Positions 50,988 to 61,123 of a stretch of DNA of 64,000 bases are shown piece by piece (the stretch's first letter is position 1; each line of letters opens with the position of its first letter). The DNA comes from Nocardioides limicola. Lineage in GTDB: Bacteria > Actinomycetota > Actinomycetes > Propionibacteriales > Nocardioidaceae. The notes under the pieces are model-generated. The model saw only the letters and a list, made by a program, of their open reading frames with translations. It was not told where the DNA came from and made no database searches. The stretch spans positions 1 through 64,000 of the forward strand of contig NZ_JAERJA010000005.1 of the NCBI RefSeq assembly GCF_016827675.1. Direction: 5' to 3'. Both the position numbers and the translations under genes were made by a program.

Positions 50988-51977
50988 TCAACCGTCGGCG
51001 GCTTCGACCTGCGGCGACGGCGCGACAGTCTCCAGCGCAGAGAGGAACAGCGGCAACCACTCGTCGCGGCGGAAGATCAACGAGGCATGTCCGCCGAGCA
51101 GTTCGAAGGTCCGCACCCCCGGGATCAGCGCGGCCATCTCCCGCTGCCGGACCGTCGGGATCGCCCGGTCCTTGCCGGTGATCACCACCGCAGTGGGGAC
51201 GTCGACCTCAGCCAGCCAGCCCCGGGAGTCGAACCGGCCCAACTCGCCGAGGACCATCGGATAGGCCCAGGGGCTGGTGCTGCCCAGCTCCGCCATCGCC
51301 CAGGCCCGCAGGTCGTCGGTGCCCGGAGGCGGCGTCAGATCCAATCGGGTGCGCCGGGCCTGGACCCGCTGCTTGGCGGTGCCGTGGTAGCTGCGGTTGA
51401 CCACCCGCAGGGTGGGGTAGAAGAGGCGCTCCCCGGGGTTCCCGGCCCACCGGGCCGCAGTCGAGCAGAGCACCTTGCCGGCCACCCGGTCAGGGTGCCG
51501 ACGCCAGAGCATCTGGGCGGTGGCGCCGCCCATCGAGTAGCCGGCCACCAGCACCTGATCCAGGCCGAGGACGTCCAGCACCGCGGCCGCGTCGTCGGCA
51601 CAGTCGGCGATGCTGAACCGGTCCGAACAGATCCCTCGCCCGTGCCACCGCTGGTCGAACAGGATGACCCGATAGTGCGGACGCAGCGCCTGCAGCACGG
51701 TGAACCAGGTCAGCATCCCGGTGGTGCCGATCCCATGCATCAGCAGCAGTGGCGGGGCGTCGGGGCGCTCCCCGGGCACATCCACGATCAGCGTCGAGCC
51801 CCGGCCGGGCAGGTCGACCACCTGACCGGCCGGCAGGGTGCCGACCGGGGGGATGTCCCGGTCGCCGACCGCCCGGCGTACCGCCCAGGAGGCCGCCGGG
51901 CCACCGACCCGGCCGGTGACCGACGCGGCGGTCCGAGTCGCCCGCCAGGTGTGCTGTGCCGCTGTCCGGAAGGTCAT
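50988..51977 (-). CDS. Alpha/beta hydrolase
   Basis: 329 residues. Nucleophile elbow GYSMGG (S148), oxyanion LMHGIGTTG, acid near ITGKDRAIP and His in GGHASLIF. Esterase or lipase of the alpha/beta superfamily with a probable N-terminal membrane-associating helix. Last gene of the five-gene operon led by the KstR-type box; the start overlaps the acyltransferase stop by 4 nt. Confidence 0.9.
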   Translation of the reverse strand: MTFRTAAQHTWRATRTAASVTGRVGGPAASWAVRRAVGDRDIPPVGTLPAGQVVDLPGRGSTLIVDVPGERPDAPPLLLMHGIGTTGMLTWFTVLQALRPHYRVILFDQRWHGRGICSDRFSIADCADDAAAVLDVLGLDQVLVAGYSMGGATAQMLWRRHPDRVAGKVLCSTAARWAGNPGERLFYPTLRVVNRSYHGTAKQRVQARRTRLDLTPPPGTDDLRAWAMAELGSTSPWAYPMVLGELGRFDSRGWLAEVDVPTAVVITGKDRAIPTVRQREMAALIPGVRTFELLGGHASLIFRRDEWLPLFLSALETVAPSPQVEAADG

Positions 51978-53419
51978 GCGGACTCCCGTCCAGAGGTGGT
52001 TTCGCCGTGCCCGGCCCCGCCCGGACCGGTGCGCAACTCGGCCAGCGCCTCAGGGAGGAACGAGGCGAGCGTGTCGGCATCGGGGAGCAGATCGGGGCAG
52101 GCGAGGAGGGTGAAGTTCATCCGGTCCACGTAGGACCAGACGGTGACATTGAGGCCGATGCCCTCGACCAGGGGGCCGACGCTGAACACGTCGGAGAAGC
52201 TGGCGCCGCCGATCTTCACGCGCTCCCGGGGACCGGGGACGTTCGAGACGATCACCGAGAACGGGGCCGGATGCCAGCGGGCCGCGCGGTTGCCGCTGTA
52301 GGCGCGCACCGCGGCCATCGTCGGCGCGGGAGGCAGGAACTGCGACCAGTCCACCGCGGAGCTGCCGAGCCGTTCGTTGATCGCCTTCGCGTCCCGCGTG
52401 GTCCTGGCGATCATCGCCAGCCGCTGGGTGGGGTCGTCAATGTCGGTGGCCAGCGTGGTGAACAGGTTGGACACGTTGTTGCCGAACAGTCTCGGCTCGG
52501 CGTCACGATGGTCGAGGGCGACCGGGACGCCGGCGGTCAACGACATCGACGGGCGCTCCCCATGGAGCGCCAGCCAACGCCGCAGCGCCCCGGAGACCAC
52601 GGCCAACACCACATCGTTGAGGGTGACGCCCGGGTGGTCGCGGCGTACCGCCTTGAACTCGTCGAGACGCAGGGTGACGGTGGTGAAGCTGCGCCGCGGA
52701 GTCAGCGGCCCATTGAAGGAGACCCGTGGGGCGTCGCGGATCGGCATCGGGGTGCGGGTCGGGTTGTCCCGCTTGAACCGGACCACCGAGGCCAGGATCC
52801 GTACGGTGCGCAGCAGCAGCCGCGGCAGCAACGCCAACTGCAGGAACGCATCGGTGAGGGCCTCGCGGACCAGGTGCCGATCCGAGGGGATCGCCTCATC
52901 GTCGACGGCGTCGTCGTAGACGACCGGACGCCGGTCGGCCGAGCTGACGTCGACGAGGTTGGCCAGCATCGAGTTGGCGGCCACGCCGTCGGCGACTGCG
53001 TGGTGGATCTTGGCGACCACCGCCACCTGGCCCCCGGCCAGGCCGGTGCACAGGTGCACCTCCCACAACGGCACGGACCTGTCCAGCGGGGTGCTGGCGA
53101 TCTCGCCGATCAGCTCCTCGAGGTCCGCCCGGCTGCCGGTGCCGCCGACCTGGTGACGGAAGAAGTGCCGGTCCGGGTCGATCCGGCGCTGGGTGATCAG
53201 CACCGGGTGGTTGAGCCGGAACGGGATCGGCACCACCCGACGACGCAACGCCGGCATCCGCCGGAGCCGGGTGAGCATCGCCGGGACCAGGTTGTCGAAC
53301 GTCATCTCCGGGCTGGGCTCGATGACGGCGACCTTCAGCGTGTGCATGTGCATCGCCGGCGTCTCGAGGTAGAGGAAGCTGGCGTCGGCGCCACGCATCC
53401 GGGTCAGTCGGCGGGTCAC
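51974..53419 (-). CDS. WS/DGAT: wax ester synthase / diacylglycerol acyltransferase
   Basis: 481 residues. Catalytic HHxxxDG is present (HHAVADG, H139-G145), with LYLETPAMHMHTLKVAVIE at the N-terminus and NVPGPRE near the C-terminus, as in mycobacterial Tgs enzymes. It esterifies acyl-CoA to diacylglycerol or long-chain alcohols for storage lipid. Overlaps FadD upstream and the hydrolase downstream by 4 nt each. Confidence 0.95.
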   Translation of the reverse strand: MTRRLTRMRGADASFLYLETPAMHMHTLKVAVIEPSPEMTFDNLVPAMLTRLRRMPALRRRVVPIPFRLNHPVLITQRRIDPDRHFFRHQVGGTGSRADLEELIGEIASTPLDRSVPLWEVHLCTGLAGGQVAVVAKIHHAVADGVAANSMLANLVDVSSADRRPVVYDDAVDDEAIPSDRHLVREALTDAFLQLALLPRLLLRTVRILASVVRFKRDNPTRTPMPIRDAPRVSFNGPLTPRRSFTTVTLRLDEFKAVRRDHPGVTLNDVVLAVVSGALRRWLALHGERPSMSLTAGVPVALDHRDAEPRLFGNNVSNLFTTLATDIDDPTQRLAMIARTTRDAKAINERLGSSAVDWSQFLPPAPTMAAVRAYSGNRAARWHPAPFSVIVSNVPGPRERVKIGGASFSDVFSVGPLVEGIGLNVTVWSYVDRMNFTLLACPDLLPDADTLASFLPEALAELRTGPGGAGHGETTSGRESA

Positions 53420-55041
53420 GTCGTGCTCCCCGGCAGGTCCCGGACCAGCACCTTGCCCGAGGCGTTCCGGGGCAACTCGTCGAGGAGCACCACGTCGCGG
53501 GGCACCTTGTAGCCGGCCAGCTGGCTGCGGACATGGTCGCGGATGTCGTCGGGGTCGAGCAGCTCCGCCGCGGTGGGGACGACGTACGCCGCGAGTCGTT
53601 GTCCGAACGCCTCGTCGTCGACGCCGACCACGACCACCTCGCGAACGCTGGCGAGTTGGCCGATGGCGCGTTCGACCTCGATCGGATGGACGTTCTCCCC
53701 GCCGGAGACGATCATGTCGTCGTCGCGGCCCACGACGAAGAGACGACCGGCCGCGTCGAACCGGCCGACGTCACCCGACACCATCCAGCCGTCCAGCGAC
53801 TCCTTGCCGCCGCCGTGCGTGTAGCCGTCGAACTCCGAGGCGCCACGGAGCACGATCCGTCCCACCTCACCGACCGGCACCGGCGTCCCGGTGTCGTCGA
53901 CGAGACGGACCTGGGTGCCGCGCACCGGCCGACCGGCGGTGTCCGGAGCCTGCCGGAGATCGGCGGGTCCGGCGACGCTGATCTGGCCGGCCTCGGTGGC
54001 GTTGTAGCTGTTGTGCACCACCTCACCGAAGCGGTCCATGAAGGCGAGCACCGCCTCGGACCGCATCCGGGAGCCGCTGGCGGAGACGAACCGGAGGCTC
54101 GGCAGTGCGTAGCGATCCAGCACCTCAGCGGGCAGTTCGACGATCCGCTCCAGCATCACCGGCACCACGGCGATCGCTTCGGCGTGATGCCGCTGCGCCA
54201 GCTCCAGGGTCGCCTCGGGGTCGAACCTGCGGCGCAGCACCACCGTGCAGGTCATCGTGGCGGCGATGGCGAGCTGGCCGAACCCCCAGGCGTGGAAGGT
54301 GGGGGCAGCCACCACCACGGTCTCCTCCGCGCGCCACGGGATCCGCTCCAGCATGGCGGCCATCTCGTCGGCGCCGCCGCCGGAGCGGTTGGCGCCCTTG
54401 GGGGTGCCGGTGGTGCCGGAGGTGAGCAGCACCACCCGGCCCGGCTTGACCGGCGCCGGATGCTGGCCCAGGTGTTCGCTGATGAGGGCGTCGGTGGTGA
54501 CCCGATGACGGGAGGGGTCGTCGGTCCAGGCGACGACCTCGGTGAGCTCCGGGATGGTGGCGCGGGCCTCGGCGATCAGGCCGGCGAACTCCTCGTCGAA
54601 GACGATCAGGCCGGCACGCTCGCGGACCATCACCTCGGCCAACTGGGGCGCGGAGAAGCCGGTGTTCAACAGCAGCGCGGGGACGCCGAGCCGGGCGGAG
54701 GCGAGCAGCGCGTCGACGAAGCCGCGGTGGTTGCGGCAGAGGATGGCGACCGAGGTCGGTTCGGTGAGTCCGGCCAGCCCGATGGCCAGCGCGTCGCCGC
54801 GGTCGACGAGTTCGCGCCAGGTGAGGGAGCCTCGCTCGTCGATCAGCCCGACCCCGTGCGGGTTGCGGTTCGCGGCGAGCGCGAAGCCGGTGGTGGCATG
54901 CGGGCCGTAGCGGCGCAGGATCTGCGCCATGCGCAGGTACTTGTCCGGGCGCATCGGCGCGATCATGCCGCTGCGCAGCAGCATCGAGAACGCCCACAGC
55001 TGCCGCCAGATCCCGGCGAGCACGCCCAGCACCGTCCTCAT
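53416..55041 (-). CDS. Acyl-CoA synthetase (FadD-type, AMP-forming)
   Basis: 541 residues. P-loop LLTSGTTGTPKGANRSG, adenylate motif YNATEAGQIS, hinge VSGDVGRFDAAGRLFVVGRDDDMIVSGGENV and catalytic Lys region NASGKV. ATG at 55041 has GAGGG seven bases upstream; a GTG two codons earlier is possible. It activates fatty acids or sterol side chains for the acyltransferases next to it. Lies 24 nt after the PlsC-like gene. Confidence 0.94.
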   Translation of the reverse strand: MRTVLGVLAGIWRQLWAFSMLLRSGMIAPMRPDKYLRMAQILRRYGPHATTGFALAANRNPHGVGLIDERGSLTWRELVDRGDALAIGLAGLTEPTSVAILCRNHRGFVDALLASARLGVPALLLNTGFSAPQLAEVMVRERAGLIVFDEEFAGLIAEARATIPELTEVVAWTDDPSRHRVTTDALISEHLGQHPAPVKPGRVVLLTSGTTGTPKGANRSGGGADEMAAMLERIPWRAEETVVVAAPTFHAWGFGQLAIAATMTCTVVLRRRFDPEATLELAQRHHAEAIAVVPVMLERIVELPAEVLDRYALPSLRFVSASGSRMRSEAVLAFMDRFGEVVHNSYNATEAGQISVAGPADLRQAPDTAGRPVRGTQVRLVDDTGTPVPVGEVGRIVLRGASEFDGYTHGGGKESLDGWMVSGDVGRFDAAGRLFVVGRDDDMIVSGGENVHPIEVERAIGQLASVREVVVVGVDDEAFGQRLAAYVVPTAAELLDPDDIRDHVRSQLAGYKVPRDVVLLDELPRNASGKVLVRDLPGSTT

Positions 55042-55065
55042 CCCCACACCCTCATCCCAGCTCCC

Positions 55066-55872
55066 TCATCCCAGCACCGGGAATCGGCGCTTGCGGGCGA
55101 GTCCGTCCAGGGCCTCCTGCATCCGCCGGCGTACCTCGGCGTCCACCTCGGCGATGTCGGGATCCGGACCGAACTCGGCCTCGATGTCGATCGGCTCCAG
55201 CACCTGGGTGACGATCTTGGTCGGCAGCGGGATGTTCGGCGGGAAGGCGCCGGTCAGTCCGAAGGGGAAGCCGATCGACAGCGGGAAGTAGCCGGACCGG
55301 ATCACCTTGTCCAGGCGCAGCAGCCGCCCGATCATCTCGCCGCGGGTGAGGAAGAGTTGGGCCTCGTGGCCACCGATGCTGACCGCGGGGACGATGGGTA
55401 CGCCGGCGTCCAGTGCGGTGCGCACGTAGCCGGTGCGGCCGTTGAAGTCGATCACGTGCCGCTTGTGCCAGGGCCGGATCACGTCGTAGTCGCCACCGGG
55501 GAAGACGATGGTGACGCCACCGGCCTCCAGCAGCGCCTGGGCGTTCTCCTTGTGGGCAGGCAGGAAGCCCCAGCGTCGGAAGAACGGGCCGGCGGGGCCG
55601 GTGAACATGATGTCGTGGCCGAGACAGTAGAGCGGCCGGTCGGCGCCGAAGTGGCTGAAGAAGTCCACCGCGATCACCGGCACGTCCATCGCCAGCATGC
55701 CGCCGGAGTGGTTGGCCACCAGCAGTGCGCCACCGTCGGGGACGTTCTCCAGTCCGCGGACCTCGGAGCGGAACCAGACCTTCATCGCCAGCCGAAGCAG
55801 CGGGATCAGCGTGGCCACGTAGCCCGGGTCCCGCTCGGCGAGCATCTCCTCCGGGGTCAGTTCGGCGCTCAC
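55066..55872 (-). CDS. PlsC/MGAT-like lysophospholipid acyltransferase
   Basis: 268 residues. NHSGGMLAMDVP carries the catalytic His55, with the Asp at 63 rather than the usual HxxxxD spacing, as in LPLAT/MGAT-like proteins. VIFPGGDYDV supplies the substrate-binding block. GTG at 55872 overlaps the preceding hydrolase stop. Probably provides acylated glycerolipid for the WS/DGAT downstream. Confidence 0.92.
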   Translation of the reverse strand: MSAELTPEEMLAERDPGYVATLIPLLRLAMKVWFRSEVRGLENVPDGGALLVANHSGGMLAMDVPVIAVDFFSHFGADRPLYCLGHDIMFTGPAGPFFRRWGFLPAHKENAQALLEAGGVTIVFPGGDYDVIRPWHKRHVIDFNGRTGYVRTALDAGVPIVPAVSIGGHEAQLFLTRGEMIGRLLRLDKVIRSGYFPLSIGFPFGLTGAFPPNIPLPTKIVTQVLEPIDIEAEFGPDPDIAEVDAEVRRRMQEALDGLARKRRFPVLG

Positions 55873-56684
55873 TTCCCGACCGCCTGAAGCAAGGGTTGCT
55901 GGCCACGCAGTCGGCCGGCGAGGGCACGGCGCCAGCCGAAGGGCTGCCAGTCGTCGAGGTCCTGGCTGAGCCGGTCCACCACCGCCGCCTGCACCAGCGG
56001 GTTGGCGACCATCCCGACGTGGCTGCTGGGCACCTCGACGTTCTCGGCGATCGGGTCGCGGGACTCGTCGACGCGACAGCCACGCCACGGCACGATCCCG
56101 TCGGTGCGCGACCAGATCGCGGTGACCGGGACCGGCACCGGACCGCGGAGCTCGTCGATGATGTCGCGAGCCCGCTCGGAGACGCCGTGCTTGCGGCGGG
56201 AGCGTTCGAACATGGCGGTGGCCCGGGTGCGTTCCCCCTCGGCCCGCCACGGAGAGCCCAGGCAGATCACCTGGCGCACCTGGTCGGGGTGGGTGTGGGC
56301 CAGCCAGCGGGCAAGCAGGCCGCCGAAGCTCCAGCCGACCACGCTCACCGGCTCGTCGTACTGGGCGGCGATCTCGCCGAACCGGGTCACCAGGCCGTCG
56401 ATCTTGCGGTCGGTGAGGCCGATGTTGCGGCCCTGCTGCCAGCCGTGCACCCGGAAGCCCTGGTGCTTGAGGTGGCCGCGGAGTCGCCCGGTCATCGCAT
56501 CGTCGGCGGAGAAGCCGGGCAGCACCAGCACCGGCCGTCCCTGGCCGGTCTCCCGGGGCGGGATCAGCAGATCCCCGGCCCGCGAGGCGGTGTACTCACC
56601 GAGCCAGCGGGGGAACTCCAGGAACAGCAGCGCGCGCGGCGGGCCGGCCGCGGCGGCGTCGGAGGATTCGTCGAAGTCATACAC
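55869..56684 (-). CDS. Alpha/beta hydrolase, first gene of KstR-box operon
   Basis: 271 residues. VLPGFSADD oxyanion region, GWSFGG nucleophile (S119), Asp at WSRTDGIVPW and His at PSSHVGMVANP. A lipase/esterase or thioesterase of unknown substrate. Translation starts at 56684, 15 nt from a KstR-type operator; GGGAG serves as ribosome site. Leads the operon hydrolase-PlsC-FadD-WS/DGAT-hydrolase. Confidence 0.9.
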   Translation of the reverse strand: MYDFDESSDAAAAGPPRALLFLEFPRWLGEYTASRAGDLLIPPRETGQGRPVLVLPGFSADDAMTGRLRGHLKHQGFRVHGWQQGRNIGLTDRKIDGLVTRFGEIAAQYDEPVSVVGWSFGGLLARWLAHTHPDQVRQVICLGSPWRAEGERTRATAMFERSRRKHGVSERARDIIDELRGPVPVPVTAIWSRTDGIVPWRGCRVDESRDPIAENVEVPSSHVGMVANPLVQAAVVDRLSQDLDDWQPFGWRRALAGRLRGQQPLLQAVGK

Positions 56685-56698
56685 AGGCCACTCCCAGA

Positions 56699-56714
56699 CT
56701 AGAACACGTTCTAG
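56699..56714 (-). promoter_or_regulatory. KstR-type operator before the lipid operon
   Basis: CTAGAACACGTTCTAG: 7-bp perfect arms around two central bases, matching TAGAAC-NN-GTTCTA. A -10-like TAGTCT (56701-56696, minus strand) overlaps it. Second such site in the window (the other is at 40242-40255). Confidence 0.78.
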
Positions 56715-56763
56715 ATGGTAACAGTGTTCCGGCCCGGGTGGCCAAACCTCGGCTCGCCGCTCC

Positions 56764-58395
56764 TCAGCCCCGCCGTCGGCCCACCTCGACCTCGAACGTG
56801 ACCGCCGGTTCGGAGAACCGGTCGAGTCGTGCGGAGACGGTGAAGGTCCAGGTGCCCGTCTCCGGGATGATCACGTCGCCCAGATGTCCGCCACCGGAGG
56901 CGTGGATCAGCCTGATCTCCCCCAGGTTCAGGTCCCCCTTGGTCACCCGGAGCACCGGCGACACCGTGGCGCGACCGCCTCCCGGATCCAGCAGGCGCAC
57001 TCGGATCCTGTTGCTGCCGGTCCGGGCCGGGGTGACCTCGAGCTCGATCGGGTGCTGGTCCGCCAGCACCGCGGTCTGCACCAGCGGCGGCTGCTCCCGT
57101 CCGGCCGGCGGCTGATTGACCAGGAATCCGGTGACCGCCAGCACCCCGACCAGCACCGCCGCTTCGGCCGCGACGGTACGTCGTACCGTGCCGGTGGTGG
57201 CGACCCGTGCGCTGCCGGTCGCCCGGCGGGTCCTGGGCAGCAGCACGAACCGGTTCCACGCCGCCAGCGCCACCACGATCAGCACCAGACCCGTCTTGGT
57301 CAGCAGCAGCCGTCCGTAGCCGGTGTCGATCAAGGCCTCGGGGCTCGGCACTATCCGCCACGCCAGGAGCAGCCCGGTCAGCACCAGGATGCTCAGCACC
57401 GCCGCTGCGACGGTCGAGAACCGGGACAGCAGTTGGGCCGCCAGTTCGGCTCGGCTGGTCGCCGCGGGCAGCGAGATGGCCAGCGCGATCAGCCCGCCGA
57501 GCCACACACCGCCGGCGAGCACGTGCACCGCGTCCGCAGCGGTGCTGACCAGTTCGAGCCGACTGTGGCCGGTCAGTGCAGGGGAGATCGTGGCCAGCAC
57601 CGTCCCGGCGCCGACCAGCGGTCGGGCCGGGTGGGGGCGGCACATCACCCCGGCCGTGACCGCCCCCAGACCGAGCGCCAGCAGCACCAGCGACCAGCGC
57701 AGATCCGCTGAAGCGCCTCGCCAGGCCTCGACCAGCCCGACGCTGCTGCCGAGCTGGTTGCCCACCGTCAACTGCAGCCCGGCCAGGCCGGCCAGCACGG
57801 CCACCGCCGATCCGGCCAGGGTGAGCTGCCGGATCCTCCGGGCCGCCTCGTCGAACCGACTGAGCCGCGGCAGCAGCCAGGTCGTGAAGATCGCGGTGCC
57901 GATCGCCAGGAAGAGGCCGAGGTATCCGATGAACCCCCACACCGAAAGACCCACCGTGGACGCCTCGGCGGAGCCCCCGATCGGGGCGACACTCGGACTC
58001 GGCTCCCCCACCGAGAAGGTCAATGCACCGCCCACCGGATGGGTGTCGGCGGAGATGATCCGCCAGGTCAGCACGTAGGTACCGTCGGCCAGTTCCTGGT
58101 CGACGTCGACGATCAGCCGCGCCCCTTCGGTCCGCGCCTGGGACGGCACCACGGTGGCGGTGGCGTCGTACAGCACCACCTGGTCCGGGACCAGGGTGAC
58201 CGGTTCGTTGTAGGTGAGGGTCAGCGAGCGCGGCGCCTCGGTCAGCACCTGGTGATGCGCCGGGTCGGAGTCGATCACGCTGGCGTGGGCGTGGGCGGGG
58301 ATCGCGAAGGCGGCCAGCACGGCGGCCACGACCGCCGTGGTGGCGGCGAGCCACAGGGCCCGCCGCCCCCACGTCCCGAGTCCGGGGTGGATCAT
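56764..58395 (-). CDS. CopC-CopD fusion copper protein
   Basis: 543 residues from the ATG at 58395. Signal peptide ends at AHAHA, then the CopC domain (HASVIDSDPAHHQVL...DTHPVGGALTFSVG) with its N-terminal His, then about eight membrane segments of CopD, then a C-terminal ~110-residue extracytoplasmic beta domain. CopC binds copper outside the membrane; CopD probably imports it. Overlaps ycnI by one base (TGATG). Confidence 0.93.
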   Translation of the reverse strand: MIHPGLGTWGRRALWLAATTAVVAAVLAAFAIPAHAHASVIDSDPAHHQVLTEAPRSLTLTYNEPVTLVPDQVVLYDATATVVPSQARTEGARLIVDVDQELADGTYVLTWRIISADTHPVGGALTFSVGEPSPSVAPIGGSAEASTVGLSVWGFIGYLGLFLAIGTAIFTTWLLPRLSRFDEAARRIRQLTLAGSAVAVLAGLAGLQLTVGNQLGSSVGLVEAWRGASADLRWSLVLLALGLGAVTAGVMCRPHPARPLVGAGTVLATISPALTGHSRLELVSTAADAVHVLAGGVWLGGLIALAISLPAATSRAELAAQLLSRFSTVAAAVLSILVLTGLLLAWRIVPSPEALIDTGYGRLLLTKTGLVLIVVALAAWNRFVLLPRTRRATGSARVATTGTVRRTVAAEAAVLVGVLAVTGFLVNQPPAGREQPPLVQTAVLADQHPIELEVTPARTGSNRIRVRLLDPGGGRATVSPVLRVTKGDLNLGEIRLIHASGGGHLGDVIIPETGTWTFTVSARLDRFSEPAVTFEVEVGRRRG

Positions 58396-59138
58396 CAGGA
58401 CGGGCGCCGAACCCGGAGCAGCGCGGCACCGCCGGCGATCATCCCGAGCAGCCCGGCGCCGAGCCCCAGCCACGGCAGCGCGCCACCGGTGGTCACCGCG
58501 GCACTCGCCTCGTCGGTCCCTTGCTCGTCGGTCGCGTGCTCGTCGGTCGCGGGCCCGTCGTCACCGTGCCCGTGACCGGCCGCCTCGGTGAGGACGAACG
58601 AGGGGGCCGGGTAGTCGAGGTCGTGAGCGTCCTGGCCGTCGGCGGGCACCTGGATCCAGGCGGCCTCACCGCGCTCGCAGGTCTGCACCGTCGGGAAGAC
58701 CAAGGTGTCATCGGCGGCATCCGGGAGCCGCACCGAGAGTTCGAAGGCGTCGCGTTGACCGTCGGGCAGTGGGCTGTCGGTGCGGTAGACCACCATCGCG
58801 TCGCGCTCGGTGACGGTGTTCCCATGAGCGTCGGTGATCGGCTCGTCGAGAGTCTCGGTCTCCACTCGGACGTCCCAGAGCGGGTGCCGGGTCGCGGTCA
58901 CCGAGGTGATCTGCTCGGGGATGCGGATCGCTACCTCGGTGGTGGCCGAGCCGTCGCAGCCATGCGGGACGCTCACGGTGAGCACGGCGTAGGAGTTGGC
59001 GTCGGTGGTGGTGGGGTCGACGGTCACGTGGGCGGCGGCCGGGCCGGCCAGCGCGACAGCCGCGAGGCCGGCCACAGCGGTGGCGGCGAGCATGCTTCTC
59101 ACGGGCATGGGTCGCAGGTGCATGGTTCGCAGGTGCAT
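58395..59138 (-). CDS. YcnI-family copper-associated protein
   Basis: 247 residues. Signal peptide to AAAH, mature start HVTVDP (the YcnI/DUF1775 copper-binding His), domain to ~175, Thr/Asp/Glu linker and C-terminal membrane anchor (~215-240). The ATG at 59138 has AGAGGA upstream; in-frame ATGs at 59123 and 59108 arise from CATGGTTCGCAGGTG-type short repeats. Coupled to copCD; together a copper uptake or buffering unit. Confidence 0.93.
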   Translation of the reverse strand: MHLRTMHLRPMPVRSMLAATAVAGLAAVALAGPAAAHVTVDPTTTDANSYAVLTVSVPHGCDGSATTEVAIRIPEQITSVTATRHPLWDVRVETETLDEPITDAHGNTVTERDAMVVYRTDSPLPDGQRDAFELSVRLPDAADDTLVFPTVQTCERGEAAWIQVPADGQDAHDLDYPAPSFVLTEAAGHGHGDDGPATDEHATDEQGTDEASAAVTTGGALPWLGLGAGLLGMIAGGAALLRVRRPS

Positions 59139-59219
59139 GGGATTCCTCTACTGATCATCTGGGTTCTGGGCAGGCGTACGCCGCGCACCCGAACCGGCCG
59201 CTCACCGGGAGCGGATGGA

Positions 59220-59729
59220 TCAGGCGCGGCAGAGCGCTGCCGGTGGACCCCGACGGGGTGCGGCCGTGAGGACCTGCTGTGAGCGCGGGAGGGTCGGTGC
59301 GGGCAGCGGTACGGCGAGCGTGGTCCGCACGGGGACAGGGCCGAGCGCCGGCCAGTCAATGATGCTGGCCAGCATCCGTCGGCGCAGCCGCCAGACCGCC
59401 GCAGTGAGCAGGGCGCTCACCGCATGCGCGGTCAGCATCGGCGTCGACACCTGGAGGAGGTGGGCGCCGTGGCCGGCGGCCAGCATCAGCAGCGCATGGA
59501 TGCCGAACTGGGCCACCCCGAGGCCGAGCAGCATCGGCACCATCGACGTCCGGCCCGGGACGACGAGCCACGAGGCGCCGAAGACCAGGCCGGTGAGCGC
59601 GATCAGCCAGCCGGCGCTGGGCAGCGCCCCTCCTGCCCAGGTGTGCGCCAGGGTGACTCCGACCATGATCTCGCCGGTGGCGAGAGTGGTGCGCGACAAG
59701 GAGCCGCGCGCGGGCCGAAAGGTGATCAC
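59220..59729 (-). CDS. Hypothetical membrane protein
   Basis: 169 residues, GTG start. Four membrane segments (~20-36, 38-56, 64-85, 95-115), His residues near TM3 (FGIHALLMLAAGHGAHLL), then a basic Pro-rich tail. No family recognised. Directly upstream of ycnI in the same direction (81-nt gap), so it might be part of a copper unit; the His-rich helix is consistent but not proof. Confidence 0.68.
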   Translation of the reverse strand: MITFRPARGSLSRTTLATGEIMVGVTLAHTWAGGALPSAGWLIALTGLVFGASWLVVPGRTSMVPMLLGLGVAQFGIHALLMLAAGHGAHLLQVSTPMLTAHAVSALLTAAVWRLRRRMLASIIDWPALGPVPVRTTLAVPLPAPTLPRSQQVLTAAPRRGPPAALCRA

Positions 59730-59806
59730 GGCGCGTATCCTCCCAGATCGCCCCAGCTCGGCTACACCAGGAACGGGCCGGCCGAGTCACGCCGCCCGCG
59801 GAGCCT

Positions 59807-60160
59807 TCAGCCGAGGATCTCCTCGGCGTTGGCGGCGATCCAGCGCATCAACGGCTGCAGCAGCGCTGCCAGTTCACGGCCACGCTCGGTGAGTGAGTAC
59901 TCCACATGCGGCGGCACCACCGGGTGCGCCAGCCGGGCCACCAGTCCGTCCTCACCCAGGGTCCGCAGCGTCTGGGCGAGCATCTTCTCGCTGACACCTT
60001 CGACTCGCCGGCGCAGGTCGCTCCAGCGCAGCGGCTCCTCCTCGGCCAGGGCGAGCAGCACCAGCACCCCCCATTTGCTGGTCACGTGGTCGAGCACCGT
60101 GCGGCTGGGGCAGTTCGCCGGGAAGACGCCGCCCGGGAAGATGCGATCACTTACCACCAT
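59807..60160 (-). CDS. HxlR-family transcriptional regulator
   Basis: 117 residues. CPSRTVLDHVTSKWGVLVLLAL, LRWSDLRRRVEGVSEKMLAQTLRTLGEDGLV and EYSLTERGREL are the HxlR winged-helix blocks, with a single Cys18 in the redox-sensing position of QorR/YodB-type regulators. Divergent from an NmrA-like oxidoreductase across a short palindromic operator, the usual arrangement for quinone or electrophile sensing. Confidence 0.94.
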   Translation of the reverse strand: MVVSDRIFPGGVFPANCPSRTVLDHVTSKWGVLVLLALAEEEPLRWSDLRRRVEGVSEKMLAQTLRTLGEDGLVARLAHPVVPPHVEYSLTERGRELAALLQPLMRWIAANAEEILG

Positions 60161-60163
60161 GGA

Positions 60164-60188
60164 AGTACCTTACTTCAAAGTGGGTACT
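60164..60188. promoter_or_regulatory. HxlR operator (AGTACC-N13-GGTACT)
   Basis: Inverted AGTACC / GGTACT arms lie 4 nt from the regulator start, in the divergent region to the oxidoreductase. An inner ACTTCAAAGT adds a second palindrome. Fits autoregulation plus control of the divergent gene. Confidence 0.7.
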
Positions 60189-60263
60189 CGCTCATGGGAA
60201 GTATGCGGACGACCGCGCAGTTGAGGTGATCGACACACCCCACTGATGAAAGGTCTTGCGACC

Positions 60264-61118
<855 letters not shown>

Positions 61119-61123
61119 GCGGG

